Both the position numbers and the translations under genes were made by a program. Positions 7,891-15,451 of a stretch of DNA of 17,624 nt are shown here, piece by piece. The first letter of the stretch is position 1, and every line of letters begins with the position of its first letter. The stretch covers positions 1 to 17,624 of the forward strand of contig CAKVBA010000055.1 of the NCBI GenBank assembly GCA_934725305.1, in the 5' to 3' direction. The notes under the pieces were generated by a model. That model ran no database searches. It saw only the letters and a program-made list of their open reading frames with translations, and was not told where the DNA came from. Source of the DNA: an uncultured Parabacteroides sp. (GTDB lineage: Bacteria > Bacteroidota > Bacteroidia > Bacteroidales > Tannerellaceae).

Positions 7891-7923
7891 GTCCCAAAAC
7901 AGCATTCTAAAATTAATGAAATC

Positions 7924-8394
7924 ATGAACGAAGAGATAACACTACAAGATATTGCCAACTATTTGGACAACATTGGCATACAATTCCTTGCCACAATCGG
8001 CTTGGATGGAAAACCCAAAGTACGCCCCATGCAATACATGGTGATGGATGACAACAAGTTATGGTTTTGCACCAACTCAAAGAAAGAGGTCTATGCTGAA
8101 CTACAAGCCAATCCGGCCGTGGAACTATGTGGCTGTAAACTCGAAAAAGAGGAGATTCAGACACCTTGGATTCGTTTCTCGGCAGAGGCCGTCTTTGAGG
8201 AGCGTCAGGATATTCGGGACGCTATCATCGAAAAGAGTGCCATCGTTAATACACTTTATAAAGGCATGCGTGAAAATCCCATCTTCAAAGTGTTCTACCT
8301 AAAGAATATAGATGGTTGGATGACCAATCTCGGCAACGTGAAAGGTTTGGAAAAGAGAGATAACTTCGCAAATCCTGTCCATTTTAAATTCTAA
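7924..8394 (+). CDS. Pyridoxamine 5'-phosphate oxidase-like flavin-binding protein
   Basis: This 156-residue protein has the split-barrel fold typical of the PNPOx-like family, whose members bind FMN or related cofactors. The signature is the early strand FLATIGLDGKPKVRPMQYMV (residues 20-39), followed by LWFCTNSKKEVYAELQANPA (residues 43-62), and then WIRFSAEAVFEE. The true vitamin B6 enzyme is longer, so this is more likely a general flavin reductase or a NimB-like homologue. The substrate cannot be read. It lies 33 nt after the macro-like gene and ends at a strong terminator, so the two probably form a two-gene transcript. A functional link between them is not known. Confidence 0.88.
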   Translation: MNEEITLQDIANYLDNIGIQFLATIGLDGKPKVRPMQYMVMDDNKLWFCTNSKKEVYAELQANPAVELCGCKLEKEEIQTPWIRFSAEAVFEERQDIRDAIIEKSAIVNTLYKGMRENPIFKVFYLKNIDGWMTNLGNVKGLEKRDNFANPVHFKF

Positions 8395-8400
8395 GACATC

Positions 8401-8466
8401 ACAGAAACCTATGAGTGGAACTAACCGAATGCCGGTCCGGCTCAGCCTATAGGTTTCTGTTTTTTG
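8401..8466 (+). terminator. Rho-independent-like terminator after the flavin protein gene
   Basis: ACAGAAACCTAT (8401-8412) pairs perfectly with ATAGGTTTCTGT (8449-8460), and TTTTTT follows directly. The 36-nt loop is unusually long and contains its own GCCGG-T-CCGGC dyad, so the structure may be a branched hairpin. The T-run is on the plus-strand side only. Confidence 0.8.
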
Positions 8467-8557
8467 TAGTTGATCCGACACAACAAATCCTTTACGTCTT
8501 TTCCTTTTTTTATATTTTAACAACGGTAAATCGAGGTCCAAAGGAGAGAGATTGAGA

Positions 8558-8584
8558 GCCAACATTTCATCGAAATCCGTTGGC
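8558..8584. repeat. Hairpin in the 8467-8883 intergenic region
   Basis: GCCAAC-ATTTC pairs with GAAAT-(cc)-GTTGGC around the loop ATC: 11 pairs with a 2-nt bulge. No T-run follows. The 417-bp region holds this hairpin, the two phased arrays and the susC promoter, but no gene I can support. A short minus-strand frame from 8586 is noted among the findings. Confidence 0.5.
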
Positions 8585-8618
8585 AAAATCAGTGTTGCCT
8601 AATTGACCTTCAGCATCG

Positions 8619-8675
8619 CTTTTGAAAAAGGTCGGCATCTTTTTGGAAAAAGGGCGCACCCTTTTTGAAAAAAGG
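8619..8675. repeat. 22-bp-period array of A/T-tract dyads (region B)
   Basis: CTTTTGAAAAAGG (8619-8631), TTTTTGGAAAAAGGG (8640-8654) and CCCTTTTTGAAAAAAGG (8659-8675) have centres 21 and 22 bp apart. The linkers are GTCGGCATC, GCGCACC and GTCGGCATC. The design resembles the array at 7022-7129, and array B of TTCGAA hexamers follows directly. Confidence 0.65.
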
Positions 8676-8688
8676 TCGGCATCTTTCT

Positions 8689-8740
8689 TTCGAACGGTGA
8701 GTTCGAACAGCATTCGAACGCCATTCGAAAAGCATTCGAA
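8689..8740. repeat. Phased array B: five TTCGAA hexamers at 13, 11, 11, 11 bp steps
   Basis: TTCGAA starts at 8689, 8702, 8713, 8724 and 8735. The 5-nt linkers between the last three gaps are cagca, cgcca and aagca. TTCGAA is itself palindromic, so each copy could bind a dimer. The array ends 93 bp upstream of the -7 box at 8834 and 143 bp upstream of the susC-like start. The layout matches arrays A and C. Confidence 0.75.
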
Positions 8741-8833
8741 AAAGGGAAAGGACTTTTGAGACGCCTCATAAAATAAAATAGTGGCGTAGTATAATTTTAA
8801 TAAAATATATATGTATTTTTAGCCAATCTTTCT

Positions 8834-8841
8834 TAACTTTG
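8834..8841 (+). promoter_or_regulatory. Bacteroides-type -7 box for the susC-susD unit
   Basis: TAACTTTG is a full match to TAnnTTTG, 42 nt upstream of the ATG at 8884. The upstream DNA (8770-8820) is very AT-rich and has no TTG at the expected distance, so activation may need a regulator. Confidence 0.6.
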
Positions 8842-8883
8842 TTTATTCGATTCATTCATAACCTTAGTATAGAGAAATAAAAG

Positions 8884-11583
8884 ATGGCAAAGAGTAAAAA
8901 AGATCTTACATTCCTTTTCATTATGCTCTTTTGCGGTTCTCTGGCTCATGCACAAAAGCAAGTACCGTTAGAACAAAAGGATTCCATAAGAAACAGGAGC
9001 GACATTATAAAAATGGTAGATAGGCATTCCGCCAAAGGTGGAGTAAACAATGCCCTTGATGTTTTGAGCGGCCAGGCAGCGGGTGTCAACGTAACATCCA
9101 ACGGTCTGGACAGGATGGCCATGCTCAACAGCGTGCGAGTCCGTGGTACCACATCCATCACCGGAGGCAACGACCCTTTGGTGCTTATAGACGGTGTAAC
9201 ATCCGATGTATTGATGCTTTCCACCATATATCCTGCCGATATTGAGAGTTTCCGCATCTTGAAGAATGCGGCAGAGACAGCCATGTATGGCTCACGTGGC
9301 GCATCCGGCGTGATTGAAGTGAAGACAAAGAAAGGCACCGGACGAGGATTCCAAATTTCGTATGAGGGCAATGTCGGCTTCGAACAGATGTACAAACACC
9401 TCAACATGCTCAATGCCTCGGAATATGTCGCCACGGCAAAAGCGTTGGGAGTATATTGCAACGACGGAGGATTCAATACCGACTCTTATAAGGTCATAAC
9501 ACGCACGGGGCTGGTAAACAACCATTACCTTGCGTTCAGTGGCGGAACGCAGCAGTCTAACTATCGCGCATCATTCGGAGTGATGGACCACAATACCATC
9601 ATCAAGAAAAAGGACTATGGCGTCTTTGTCGCAAAGATTGATATCACACAGAAAGCCTTCAACGACAGGCTTACAGGTGATTTCGGCGTATTTGGTTCGT
9701 CATTCAAGAACCATGATATTTTTGATACACAGATACTGTTTTACTCCGCAGCCTGCCAAAACCCAACCTTCCCGGCAGGAACCGACGCAAACGGCAACTG
9801 GCTGAAGAACGAATCTGCCACCTATATCAACCCTCCGGGTATATTGCTTGACGAGAAGAACGACTCCAAGGACTTGAACTTCGACACACACATAAAGCTA
9901 AACTACGATTTCAACCCCAACTGGCACATCTCTACGTTTGGCTCTTATCTATATGGCTCTACAGAAAACAGTCAATTCTGCCCTACATGGGTATGGGCAC
10001 AAGGCAATGTGTATCGTGGCGAGTTCAAGAAAGAGGAATGGCTTGGCAATGTAGCCGCCAGCTTCAACAAGAGATGGGGTATGCACACGATTTCCGCAGA
10101 GGCAAGCAGCGAATATAGGAAGTTAAAAAAGACAGCCTTTTGGGTGTATGCCAAGGGCATTCCCATAAATGACTTCAACTACGACAACTTAGGAGCAACA
10201 GCAGCCAGACCTTACGGCGGAACAGAAAGTACCTATGAAGATCAGTCCTTGGCATCCGTGATGGGAAGCGTTACCTATAGTCTGCTCGATAAATACACGC
10301 TGTCTGTCAATGCCCGTAGCGACGGTTCGTCGATGGTTGGCGACAATAACACATGGAGCTTTTTCCCCTCCGTTTCGTTCACTTGGGATTTGAAGGGGGA
10401 AAGTTTTCTCGCCAACGTAAAGCCGTTGTCACTACTCAAACTCCGTACAGGTCTTGGACAGGCCGGTAATCTTGGTGGTATCTCGGCCTACACGACCATG
10501 AACACGGTGAGACAGACCGGCATCGTGCCTGTCAATAGTTCGCCTACGGTGACCCTTGGCATGGTAAGGAACAACAATCCTGATTTGAAATGGGAGACAA
10601 AGACCACGTTCAACATTGGTTCAGACATTGGCCTATTTGCCAACCGCCTCATGCTAACGGCTGAATATTACTATTCAAAGACCACCGATATGCTTTACGC
10701 ATACGAGGTGCCAGTGCCACCATTTGCCTTCAACACACTGTTGGCAAACATCGGATCGATGTCAAACCGCGGTTTTGAACTGGGTTTGTCTGTGCAGCCT
10801 ATCAACAAGAAAGAGATGGAATTGAACATCAACATGAACCTGGCTTTCCAAAGCAACAAGCTCATTTCCCTCAGCGGGACGTACAAGGGAATGAATATGT
10901 CTGCAGCCGAAGTCACGGCAATTGGCTCTTTGAATGGTGCAGGACAGAACGGCGGCGACAACAATGTCGTCTATCAGATAGTCGGTCAACCGCTTGGTGT
11001 CTTCTACCTTCCCCATTGCAATGGACTTGTCAGGAACGAGAACGGCAGCTATTCCTACGACCTTGAAGATCTCGACCACAACGGTAAGATTGACCTGAGC
11101 GATGGTGGCGACAGATATATTGCCGGACAGGCCACGCCAAAGGCGACCTTGGGATCGAACATCAGTTTCAGATACAAGGACTTCTACATTGCCTTACAGA
11201 TGAACGGCGCGTTTGGGCACAAGATATTCAACGGAACAGGACTTGCCTACTCCAACATGTCGGGCTTCCCTCACTATAATGTGCTGAAAGACGCACCACA
11301 GAAGAACATCGTTGACCAGCGAGTCTCCGACTTTTGGCTGGAAAAAGGCGACTATCTGAATTTCGAGCACCTGACAATCGGTTACAACGTGCCGCTGAAG
11401 AGTACTGTCATCCGCTCGTTGCGTGTGTCATGCAATATCAACAACCTTGGCACTATCACGGGATACAAGGGACTTACTCCGATGATCAACAGCTATGTGG
11501 TGAACAGTACGATGGGTATCGACGACAAGCGTAACTATCCGCTGTACCGCACCTATTCATTGGGACTGAGTGTACAATTTTAA
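8884..11583 (+). CDS. SusC/RagA-family TonB-linked outer-membrane transporter (short N-terminus)
   Basis: This 899-residue protein should form the outer-membrane barrel that imports a ligand delivered by its SusD partner, powered by TonB. A signal peptide covers residues 1-23 (hydrophobic FLFIMLFCGSLAHA, cleavage after AHA). The plug shows NALDVLSGQAAGVNV (56-70), VRGTTSITGGNDPLVLIDGV (86-105) and YGSRGASGVIEVKTKKG (135-151). The barrel runs to a C-terminal aromatic, ending LSVQF, as outer-membrane assembly requires. Most SusC proteins carry a carboxypeptidase-regulatory-like domain of about 80 residues before the plug. Here only about 30 residues separate the signal peptide from the plug, so that domain is absent. 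The susD-like gene starts 12 nt downstream. The ligand is unknown, because no degradative enzyme lies in the window. Confidence 0.95.
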   Translation: MAKSKKDLTFLFIMLFCGSLAHAQKQVPLEQKDSIRNRSDIIKMVDRHSAKGGVNNALDVLSGQAAGVNVTSNGLDRMAMLNSVRVRGTTSITGGNDPLVLIDGVTSDVLMLSTIYPADIESFRILKNAAETAMYGSRGASGVIEVKTKKGTGRGFQISYEGNVGFEQMYKHLNMLNASEYVATAKALGVYCNDGGFNTDSYKVITRTGLVNNHYLAFSGGTQQSNYRASFGVMDHNTIIKKKDYGVFVAKIDITQKAFNDRLTGDFGVFGSSFKNHDIFDTQILFYSAACQNPTFPAGTDANGNWLKNESATYINPPGILLDEKNDSKDLNFDTHIKLNYDFNPNWHISTFGSYLYGSTENSQFCPTWVWAQGNVYRGEFKKEEWLGNVAASFNKRWGMHTISAEASSEYRKLKKTAFWVYAKGIPINDFNYDNLGATAARPYGGTESTYEDQSLASVMGSVTYSLLDKYTLSVNARSDGSSMVGDNNTWSFFPSVSFTWDLKGESFLANVKPLSLLKLRTGLGQAGNLGGISAYTTMNTVRQTGIVPVNSSPTVTLGMVRNNNPDLKWETKTTFNIGSDIGLFANRLMLTAEYYYSKTTDMLYAYEVPVPPFAFNTLLANIGSMSNRGFELGLSVQPINKKEMELNINMNLAFQSNKLISLSGTYKGMNMSAAEVTAIGSLNGAGQNGGDNNVVYQIVGQPLGVFYLPHCNGLVRNENGSYSYDLEDLDHNGKIDLSDGGDRYIAGQATPKATLGSNISFRYKDFYIALQMNGAFGHKIFNGTGLAYSNMSGFPHYNVLKDAPQKNIVDQRVSDFWLEKGDYLNFEHLTIGYNVPLKSTVIRSLRVSCNINNLGTITGYKGLTPMINSYVVNSTMGIDDKRNYPLYRTYSLGLSVQF

Positions 11584-11595
11584 AGACAGAAGAGC

Positions 11596-13215
11596 ATGAA
11601 AAAGATTTTTAGCTATATATGGATGGTGCCGTTGATGCTGTGCGCCAGTGGTTGTCTGGACGAGAATCCGAAAGACCAGTTAGAGCAAGAGGCTATCTAC
11701 AAGAGTGCCGACAACATCTACAAGAATGCCGTGGCTTCTTTATATAATTATGTGGGCAGCAATCAGGAGTCAGAAGGACTGCAAGGCACCTGCCGAGGTA
11801 TCTATGACTACAACACTATCACCACAGACGAGGCGATGATACCTATCCGTGGCGGAGACTGGTATGACGGTGGCTTGTGGGAAAACTTGTATCAGCACAG
11901 GTGGAGTGCTAATGACATCTATCTCTATGATGTGTGGAAATACCTGTATAAGGTAATCGTCCTTTCCAACCAGTCGCTTTCCGTAATAGACAGCCACAAG
12001 CAACTGCTGTCAACGGAACAACAGCGTGATTTCACGGCAGAGGTGAGAGCTATGCGTGCCTTGTTCTATTACTATGCAATGGACATGTTCGGACAAATCC
12101 CGATAGTCACCTCCTATGATGCCACGCTCGATCAAATCGTGCAAAGCAAGAGAAGCGAGGTATTCAAGTTTATCTTCGACGAGTTGCAGACAGTCGCCCC
12201 GTTGCTTGCTGACGCACACTCCAACAAAGAGGGTAACTATTATGGGCGAATGACACGTCCTGTTGTGAATTTCCTACTTGCCAAGCTGGCGTTGAATGCC
12301 GAAGTTTATACAGATGACAACTGGACTGACGGCCAAAAACTTGATGGCAAGAATATTTTCTTCACCGTTGATGGAGAGAAGAAGAACGCTTGGGAAACCT
12401 GCATCTGGTATTGCGAGCAACTAAAGATGGAAGGCTATGAGCTGGAAAGCGACTATGCCTCGAACTTTGCCGTACACAATGAGAACTCAAAGGAGAACAT
12501 TTTCACGATACCACTGGACAAGAACCTCTATTTGAACGAGTATCACTATCTGTTCCGCTCTCGCCACTACAAACATGGCGGAGCATACGGTGGTTCATCG
12601 GAAAACGGCACATGTGCGACGGTCTCCACGGTCAAGGCTTTTGGCTACGGCACAGACCAGGAAGACAGCAGATTCCGCATCAACTTCTATGCCGACACCG
12701 TTTTTGTGGACGGCCAGAAGATCTATTTGGACAATGGCGATCCTTTGGTGTATCAGCCCTTGGAGCTGAGACTGAATCTGACTGATAGCCCGTATAAGCA
12801 AACGGCAGGCGCACGTGTCGGGAAATATGAAGTTGACCGCACGGCCTACGCTGACGGCAAACAGGTTGACAACGACATTGTACTGTTCAGATATGGCGAT
12901 GCCTTGTTGATGGAGGCTGAGGCCAAAGTACGCAATGGCGAAGATGGCTCAACGGAACTGAATGCCATCCGGGACAGAGTCGGTATGCCACATGTAGAAG
13001 CCAACTTGGACAACATTCTTAAAGAGCGTCTCCTGGAATTGGTATGGGAAGGCTGGAGACGGCAAGACCTCATCCGCTTTGGGAAATACACAAAGGCATA
13101 TGACCAGCGTATTCCTGTTGCAAATGAAGAAACCGGCTTTACGACGGTGTTCCCGATACCGCAACGGTGTCTGGATTTGAACAAGAAGTTAAGACAGAAC
13201 AATGGTTATAAATAG
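11596..13215 (+). CDS. SusD/RagB-family surface lipoprotein
   Basis: This 539-residue lipoprotein should cap the SusC-like barrel outside the cell and bind the ligand. The signal peptide ends in the lipobox ASGC with the lipidated Cys at 20. The N-terminal block CLDENPKDQLEQEAIYKSAD is typical of the family. The C-terminal block (LLELVWEGWRRQDLIRFGKY, then VFPIPQRCLDLNKKLRQNNG) matches the usual E-GxRRxDLIRFG and PIPxxxLDLNxxLxQNxGY ending. The length is normal. It sits 12 nt after the transporter gene and 52 nt before the response regulator gene, in the same direction. The bound ligand cannot be predicted from sequence. Confidence 0.95.
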   Translation: MKKIFSYIWMVPLMLCASGCLDENPKDQLEQEAIYKSADNIYKNAVASLYNYVGSNQESEGLQGTCRGIYDYNTITTDEAMIPIRGGDWYDGGLWENLYQHRWSANDIYLYDVWKYLYKVIVLSNQSLSVIDSHKQLLSTEQQRDFTAEVRAMRALFYYYAMDMFGQIPIVTSYDATLDQIVQSKRSEVFKFIFDELQTVAPLLADAHSNKEGNYYGRMTRPVVNFLLAKLALNAEVYTDDNWTDGQKLDGKNIFFTVDGEKKNAWETCIWYCEQLKMEGYELESDYASNFAVHNENSKENIFTIPLDKNLYLNEYHYLFRSRHYKHGGAYGGSSENGTCATVSTVKAFGYGTDQEDSRFRINFYADTVFVDGQKIYLDNGDPLVYQPLELRLNLTDSPYKQTAGARVGKYEVDRTAYADGKQVDNDIVLFRYGDALLMEAEAKVRNGEDGSTELNAIRDRVGMPHVEANLDNILKERLLELVWEGWRRQDLIRFGKYTKAYDQRIPVANEETGFTTVFPIPQRCLDLNKKLRQNNGYK

Positions 13216-13267
13216 AGTTGCAGTCAGCTTTTTATAAACACAGTGTTATTGAGGAAAAGGAAGAGAT

Positions 13268-13954
13268 ATGTTTAGAATTTTAGTTGTAGAAGACGAGAAC
13301 AGAGTGGCCGATTTATTGAAGATTGGCTTGGAGGAAAATGGATACCAAGTCTTGGTTGCTTATGATGGAGAGATGGGATTACGTCTTTTTCAGGCTGATT
13401 CTTTTCAACTGGTCATCTCTGACATTATTTTACCCAAACTGAACGGCTTCGAACTGTGCCGGGAAATACGCAAGACAGACGACCGTATTCCAATTCTGAT
13501 GCTGACGGCTTTGGGTACTGCCGATGATAAATTGGAAGGCTTCGATGTGGGAGCCGATGACTATATGGTGAAGCCTTTTGATTTCCGGGAGCTTTTGGCA
13601 AGAGTAAAGGTGCTGTTGAAACGACGTAACGTGTCAAACACAAATGTGGTCAAAGAGATCTCTTATGCCGATCTGTACATCAACCTGAAACGGCAAGAGG
13701 TTACACGAAATGGCATGCCCATCAAACTCTCACCCAAAGAGTATAACCTCTTGGTCTATTTGGTCGAGAATGCCGGAAAGGTGGTGAGCCGCATCGAGAT
13801 AGCGGAGAAGGTATGGAACACCCACTTTGACACCGGAACCAATTTCATTGATGTCTATATCAACTATCTGCGCAAGAAGATGGACAAGAATTTCGATGTC
13901 AAACTGATTCATACCAAGCCCGGAGTCGGATTTATTTTAACGGATAAGCTATGA
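13268..13954 (+). CDS. OmpR/PhoB-type response regulator
   Basis: This 228-residue regulator has a receiver domain (about 1-118) with the acidic pair D9/E10, phospho-acceptor D52 (VISDIILPKLNGFE), T80 and K102 (VKPFDF). A winged-helix DNA-binding domain follows (about 127-226), with LSPKEYNLLVYLVENAGKVV and DVYINYLRKKMDKNF then TKPGVGFIL. All phosphorylation residues are present. A purine-rich AGGAAAAGGAAGAG precedes the ATG and acts as a plausible ribosome binding site. It overlaps the kinase gene by 4 nt (ATGA). Its place right after susD suggests that it controls the susC-susD unit, itself included; that is inference from position. Confidence 0.95.
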   Translation: MFRILVVEDENRVADLLKIGLEENGYQVLVAYDGEMGLRLFQADSFQLVISDIILPKLNGFELCREIRKTDDRIPILMLTALGTADDKLEGFDVGADDYMVKPFDFRELLARVKVLLKRRNVSNTNVVKEISYADLYINLKRQEVTRNGMPIKLSPKEYNLLVYLVENAGKVVSRIEIAEKVWNTHFDTGTNFIDVYINYLRKKMDKNFDVKLIHTKPGVGFILTDKL

Positions 13955-15321
13955 AGATAAGAACAGCTCTCACATTAAAATACACCTGTGTAACGGCCAC
14001 CATCTTCCTGTTGTGTACGGCTCTTATCTATCTGGTGAGCGAACACACGCGCGACCGCACCTTCTTCAGGAACTTGAAGAGCGAGGGCGTCATGAAAGCC
14101 CATCTTTTTCTGGCCGGCCAAGTGGATGCCCAGACGATGCAATCGGTCTATCTGAACAATAAGAAGTTTATCAACGAAGTGGAAGTGGCCGTCTATACGA
14201 CCGATTTCCAAATGCTCTATCACGATGCCATCCACAACGACATCGTCAAGGAGACGCAGAGCATGATAGACGAGATCCGACAGAAAAGGGAAATCGAATT
14301 TCATGTGGACAAATATCAGGGCATTGGAATGGTTTATCCCTATAACGGCAAGGAATATATCGTCACCGCCGCCGCTTACGACGGTTATGGCTACGACAAT
14401 CTGGTGGGTCTGCAAGAGACATTGATCGTTTTGTTTATCGTAGGCTTGTCGCTGCTCTTTGTTGCCGGCTATTTCCTGGCCCGGCTTTCGCTGAAGCCGA
14501 TACGGAATATCGTGAATGAAGCGGAAACGATTACGGCATCACACATCGACCGCCGCATTCCGGTGAAAAACGAAAAGGACGAACTGGGCGAACTGAGTCT
14601 TGCCTTTAATGCGCTACTCGAACGGCTGGAGATTTCGTTCAACTCGCAAAAGATGTTTGTCAGCAATGTCTCTCACGAGCTGCGCACGCCCTTGGCGGCC
14701 TTAATCGCCGAACTGGATGTGTCGTTGCAAAAAGAGCGCACCAACGAACAATATCGCCAGGCCATGCAGAACATGTTGCAAGATGCCAAACGGATGACCC
14801 GGCTGATCGACGGCTTGCTAAATCTGGCAAAGGCCGATTATTGCAAAGAGGAGATCAGCATGCGCGAAGTCCGGCTGGATGAGCTTTTACTGGACGTCAG
14901 GGAACTCATATTGCGGGCGCATCCCGATTACACCATCGAACTACTGTTCGGCAACGAAGAGGAGGATGACGACCGACTGATCACCACACTTGGTAATCCC
15001 TATCTGCTGAATATCGCATTCTCCAATCTGATAGAGAATAATTGCAAATACTCGGCAAACCACTCCTCGATTGTCCAGATTTCCTTTAGAGACAAGTGGA
15101 GCATCGTGCGTATGTCGGACAATGGACTTGGCATGTCGGACAAAGACAAAGAGAATCTGTTCACCCTATTCTATCGGGGCGGAGATGAAAAGGTGGCCGA
15201 AGGACATGGCATCGGCATGACGTTGTCGCAAAAGATTATCCATCTGCACGGAGGCCATATTGCCGTACTTTCGGAGCAGGGAAAAGGCACTTTGTTTGTT
15301 GTGGAGCTGCCGCATATATAA
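13951..15321 (+). CDS. Membrane sensor histidine kinase
   Basis: This 456-residue inner-membrane kinase is the partner of the response regulator. It has a transmembrane segment at about 10-29, a periplasmic sensor region at about 30-155, a second transmembrane segment at about 157-178, and HAMP at 179-231. The dimerisation box carries phospho-His H242 (SNVSHELRTPLAALIAEL). The ATP-binding domain shows the N box around N363 (NLIENNCKYS), the G1 box D390-N-G and the G2 box GHGIGM (418-423). All motifs are intact. The periplasmic part has no domain I recognise, so the signal is unknown. The 4-nt overlap with the regulator gene indicates coupled translation. No terminator is seen after it. Confidence 0.95.
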   Translation: MKIRTALTLKYTCVTATIFLLCTALIYLVSEHTRDRTFFRNLKSEGVMKAHLFLAGQVDAQTMQSVYLNNKKFINEVEVAVYTTDFQMLYHDAIHNDIVKETQSMIDEIRQKREIEFHVDKYQGIGMVYPYNGKEYIVTAAAYDGYGYDNLVGLQETLIVLFIVGLSLLFVAGYFLARLSLKPIRNIVNEAETITASHIDRRIPVKNEKDELGELSLAFNALLERLEISFNSQKMFVSNVSHELRTPLAALIAELDVSLQKERTNEQYRQAMQNMLQDAKRMTRLIDGLLNLAKADYCKEEISMREVRLDELLLDVRELILRAHPDYTIELLFGNEEEDDDRLITTLGNPYLLNIAFSNLIENNCKYSANHSSIVQISFRDKWSIVRMSDNGLGMSDKDKENLFTLFYRGGDEKVAEGHGIGMTLSQKIIHLHGGHIAVLSEQGKGTLFVVELPHI

Positions 15322-15326
15322 CGTTT

Positions 15327-15412
15327 GCCTTGACTTTTGGATAAAATCAGCCTCCTATTGCCTTGACTTTTGGATAAAATAGACACTTTATAGCCTTGAC
15401 TTTTGGATAAAA
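15327..15412. repeat. Three perfect 20-bp direct repeats at exact 33-bp period
   Basis: GCCTTGACTTTTGGATAAAA occurs at 15327-15346, 15360-15379 and 15393-15412. The two 13-bp spacers differ completely. The array fills most of the 130-bp gap between the kinase stop and the ATPase start, and the last copy overlaps the likely ATPase promoter. The 33-bp step is about three helical turns. Possible meanings are a repeated operator for the ATPase gene or a duplicated promoter element. Confidence 0.9.
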
Positions 15413-15425
15413 GTTGTATATTTAC
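15396..15425 (+). promoter_or_regulatory. Candidate promoter of the ATPase gene inside the third repeat
   Basis: TTG (15396-15398), within the third 20-bp repeat, is followed after 18 nt by TATATTTAC (15417-15425). This is close to the Bacteroides pair TTG / TAnnTTTG. The ATG at 15452 lies 26 nt downstream. The other two repeats are not followed by such a box, so only the third could serve as a full promoter. Confidence 0.5.
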
Positions 15426-15451
15426 ACTGAAAATCAATAAATTATTCAAGT

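Noticed and set aside
7426..7905. Minus-strand frame of 159 residues opposite the macro-like gene
   Set aside because: It is the reverse-strand shadow of a gene with clear family motifs on the plus strand.
15327..15412. The three spaced repeats as a CRISPR array
   Set aside because: Repeat (20 bp) and spacer (13 bp) are too short, there are only three copies, no cas gene is nearby, and the array sits on a promoter.
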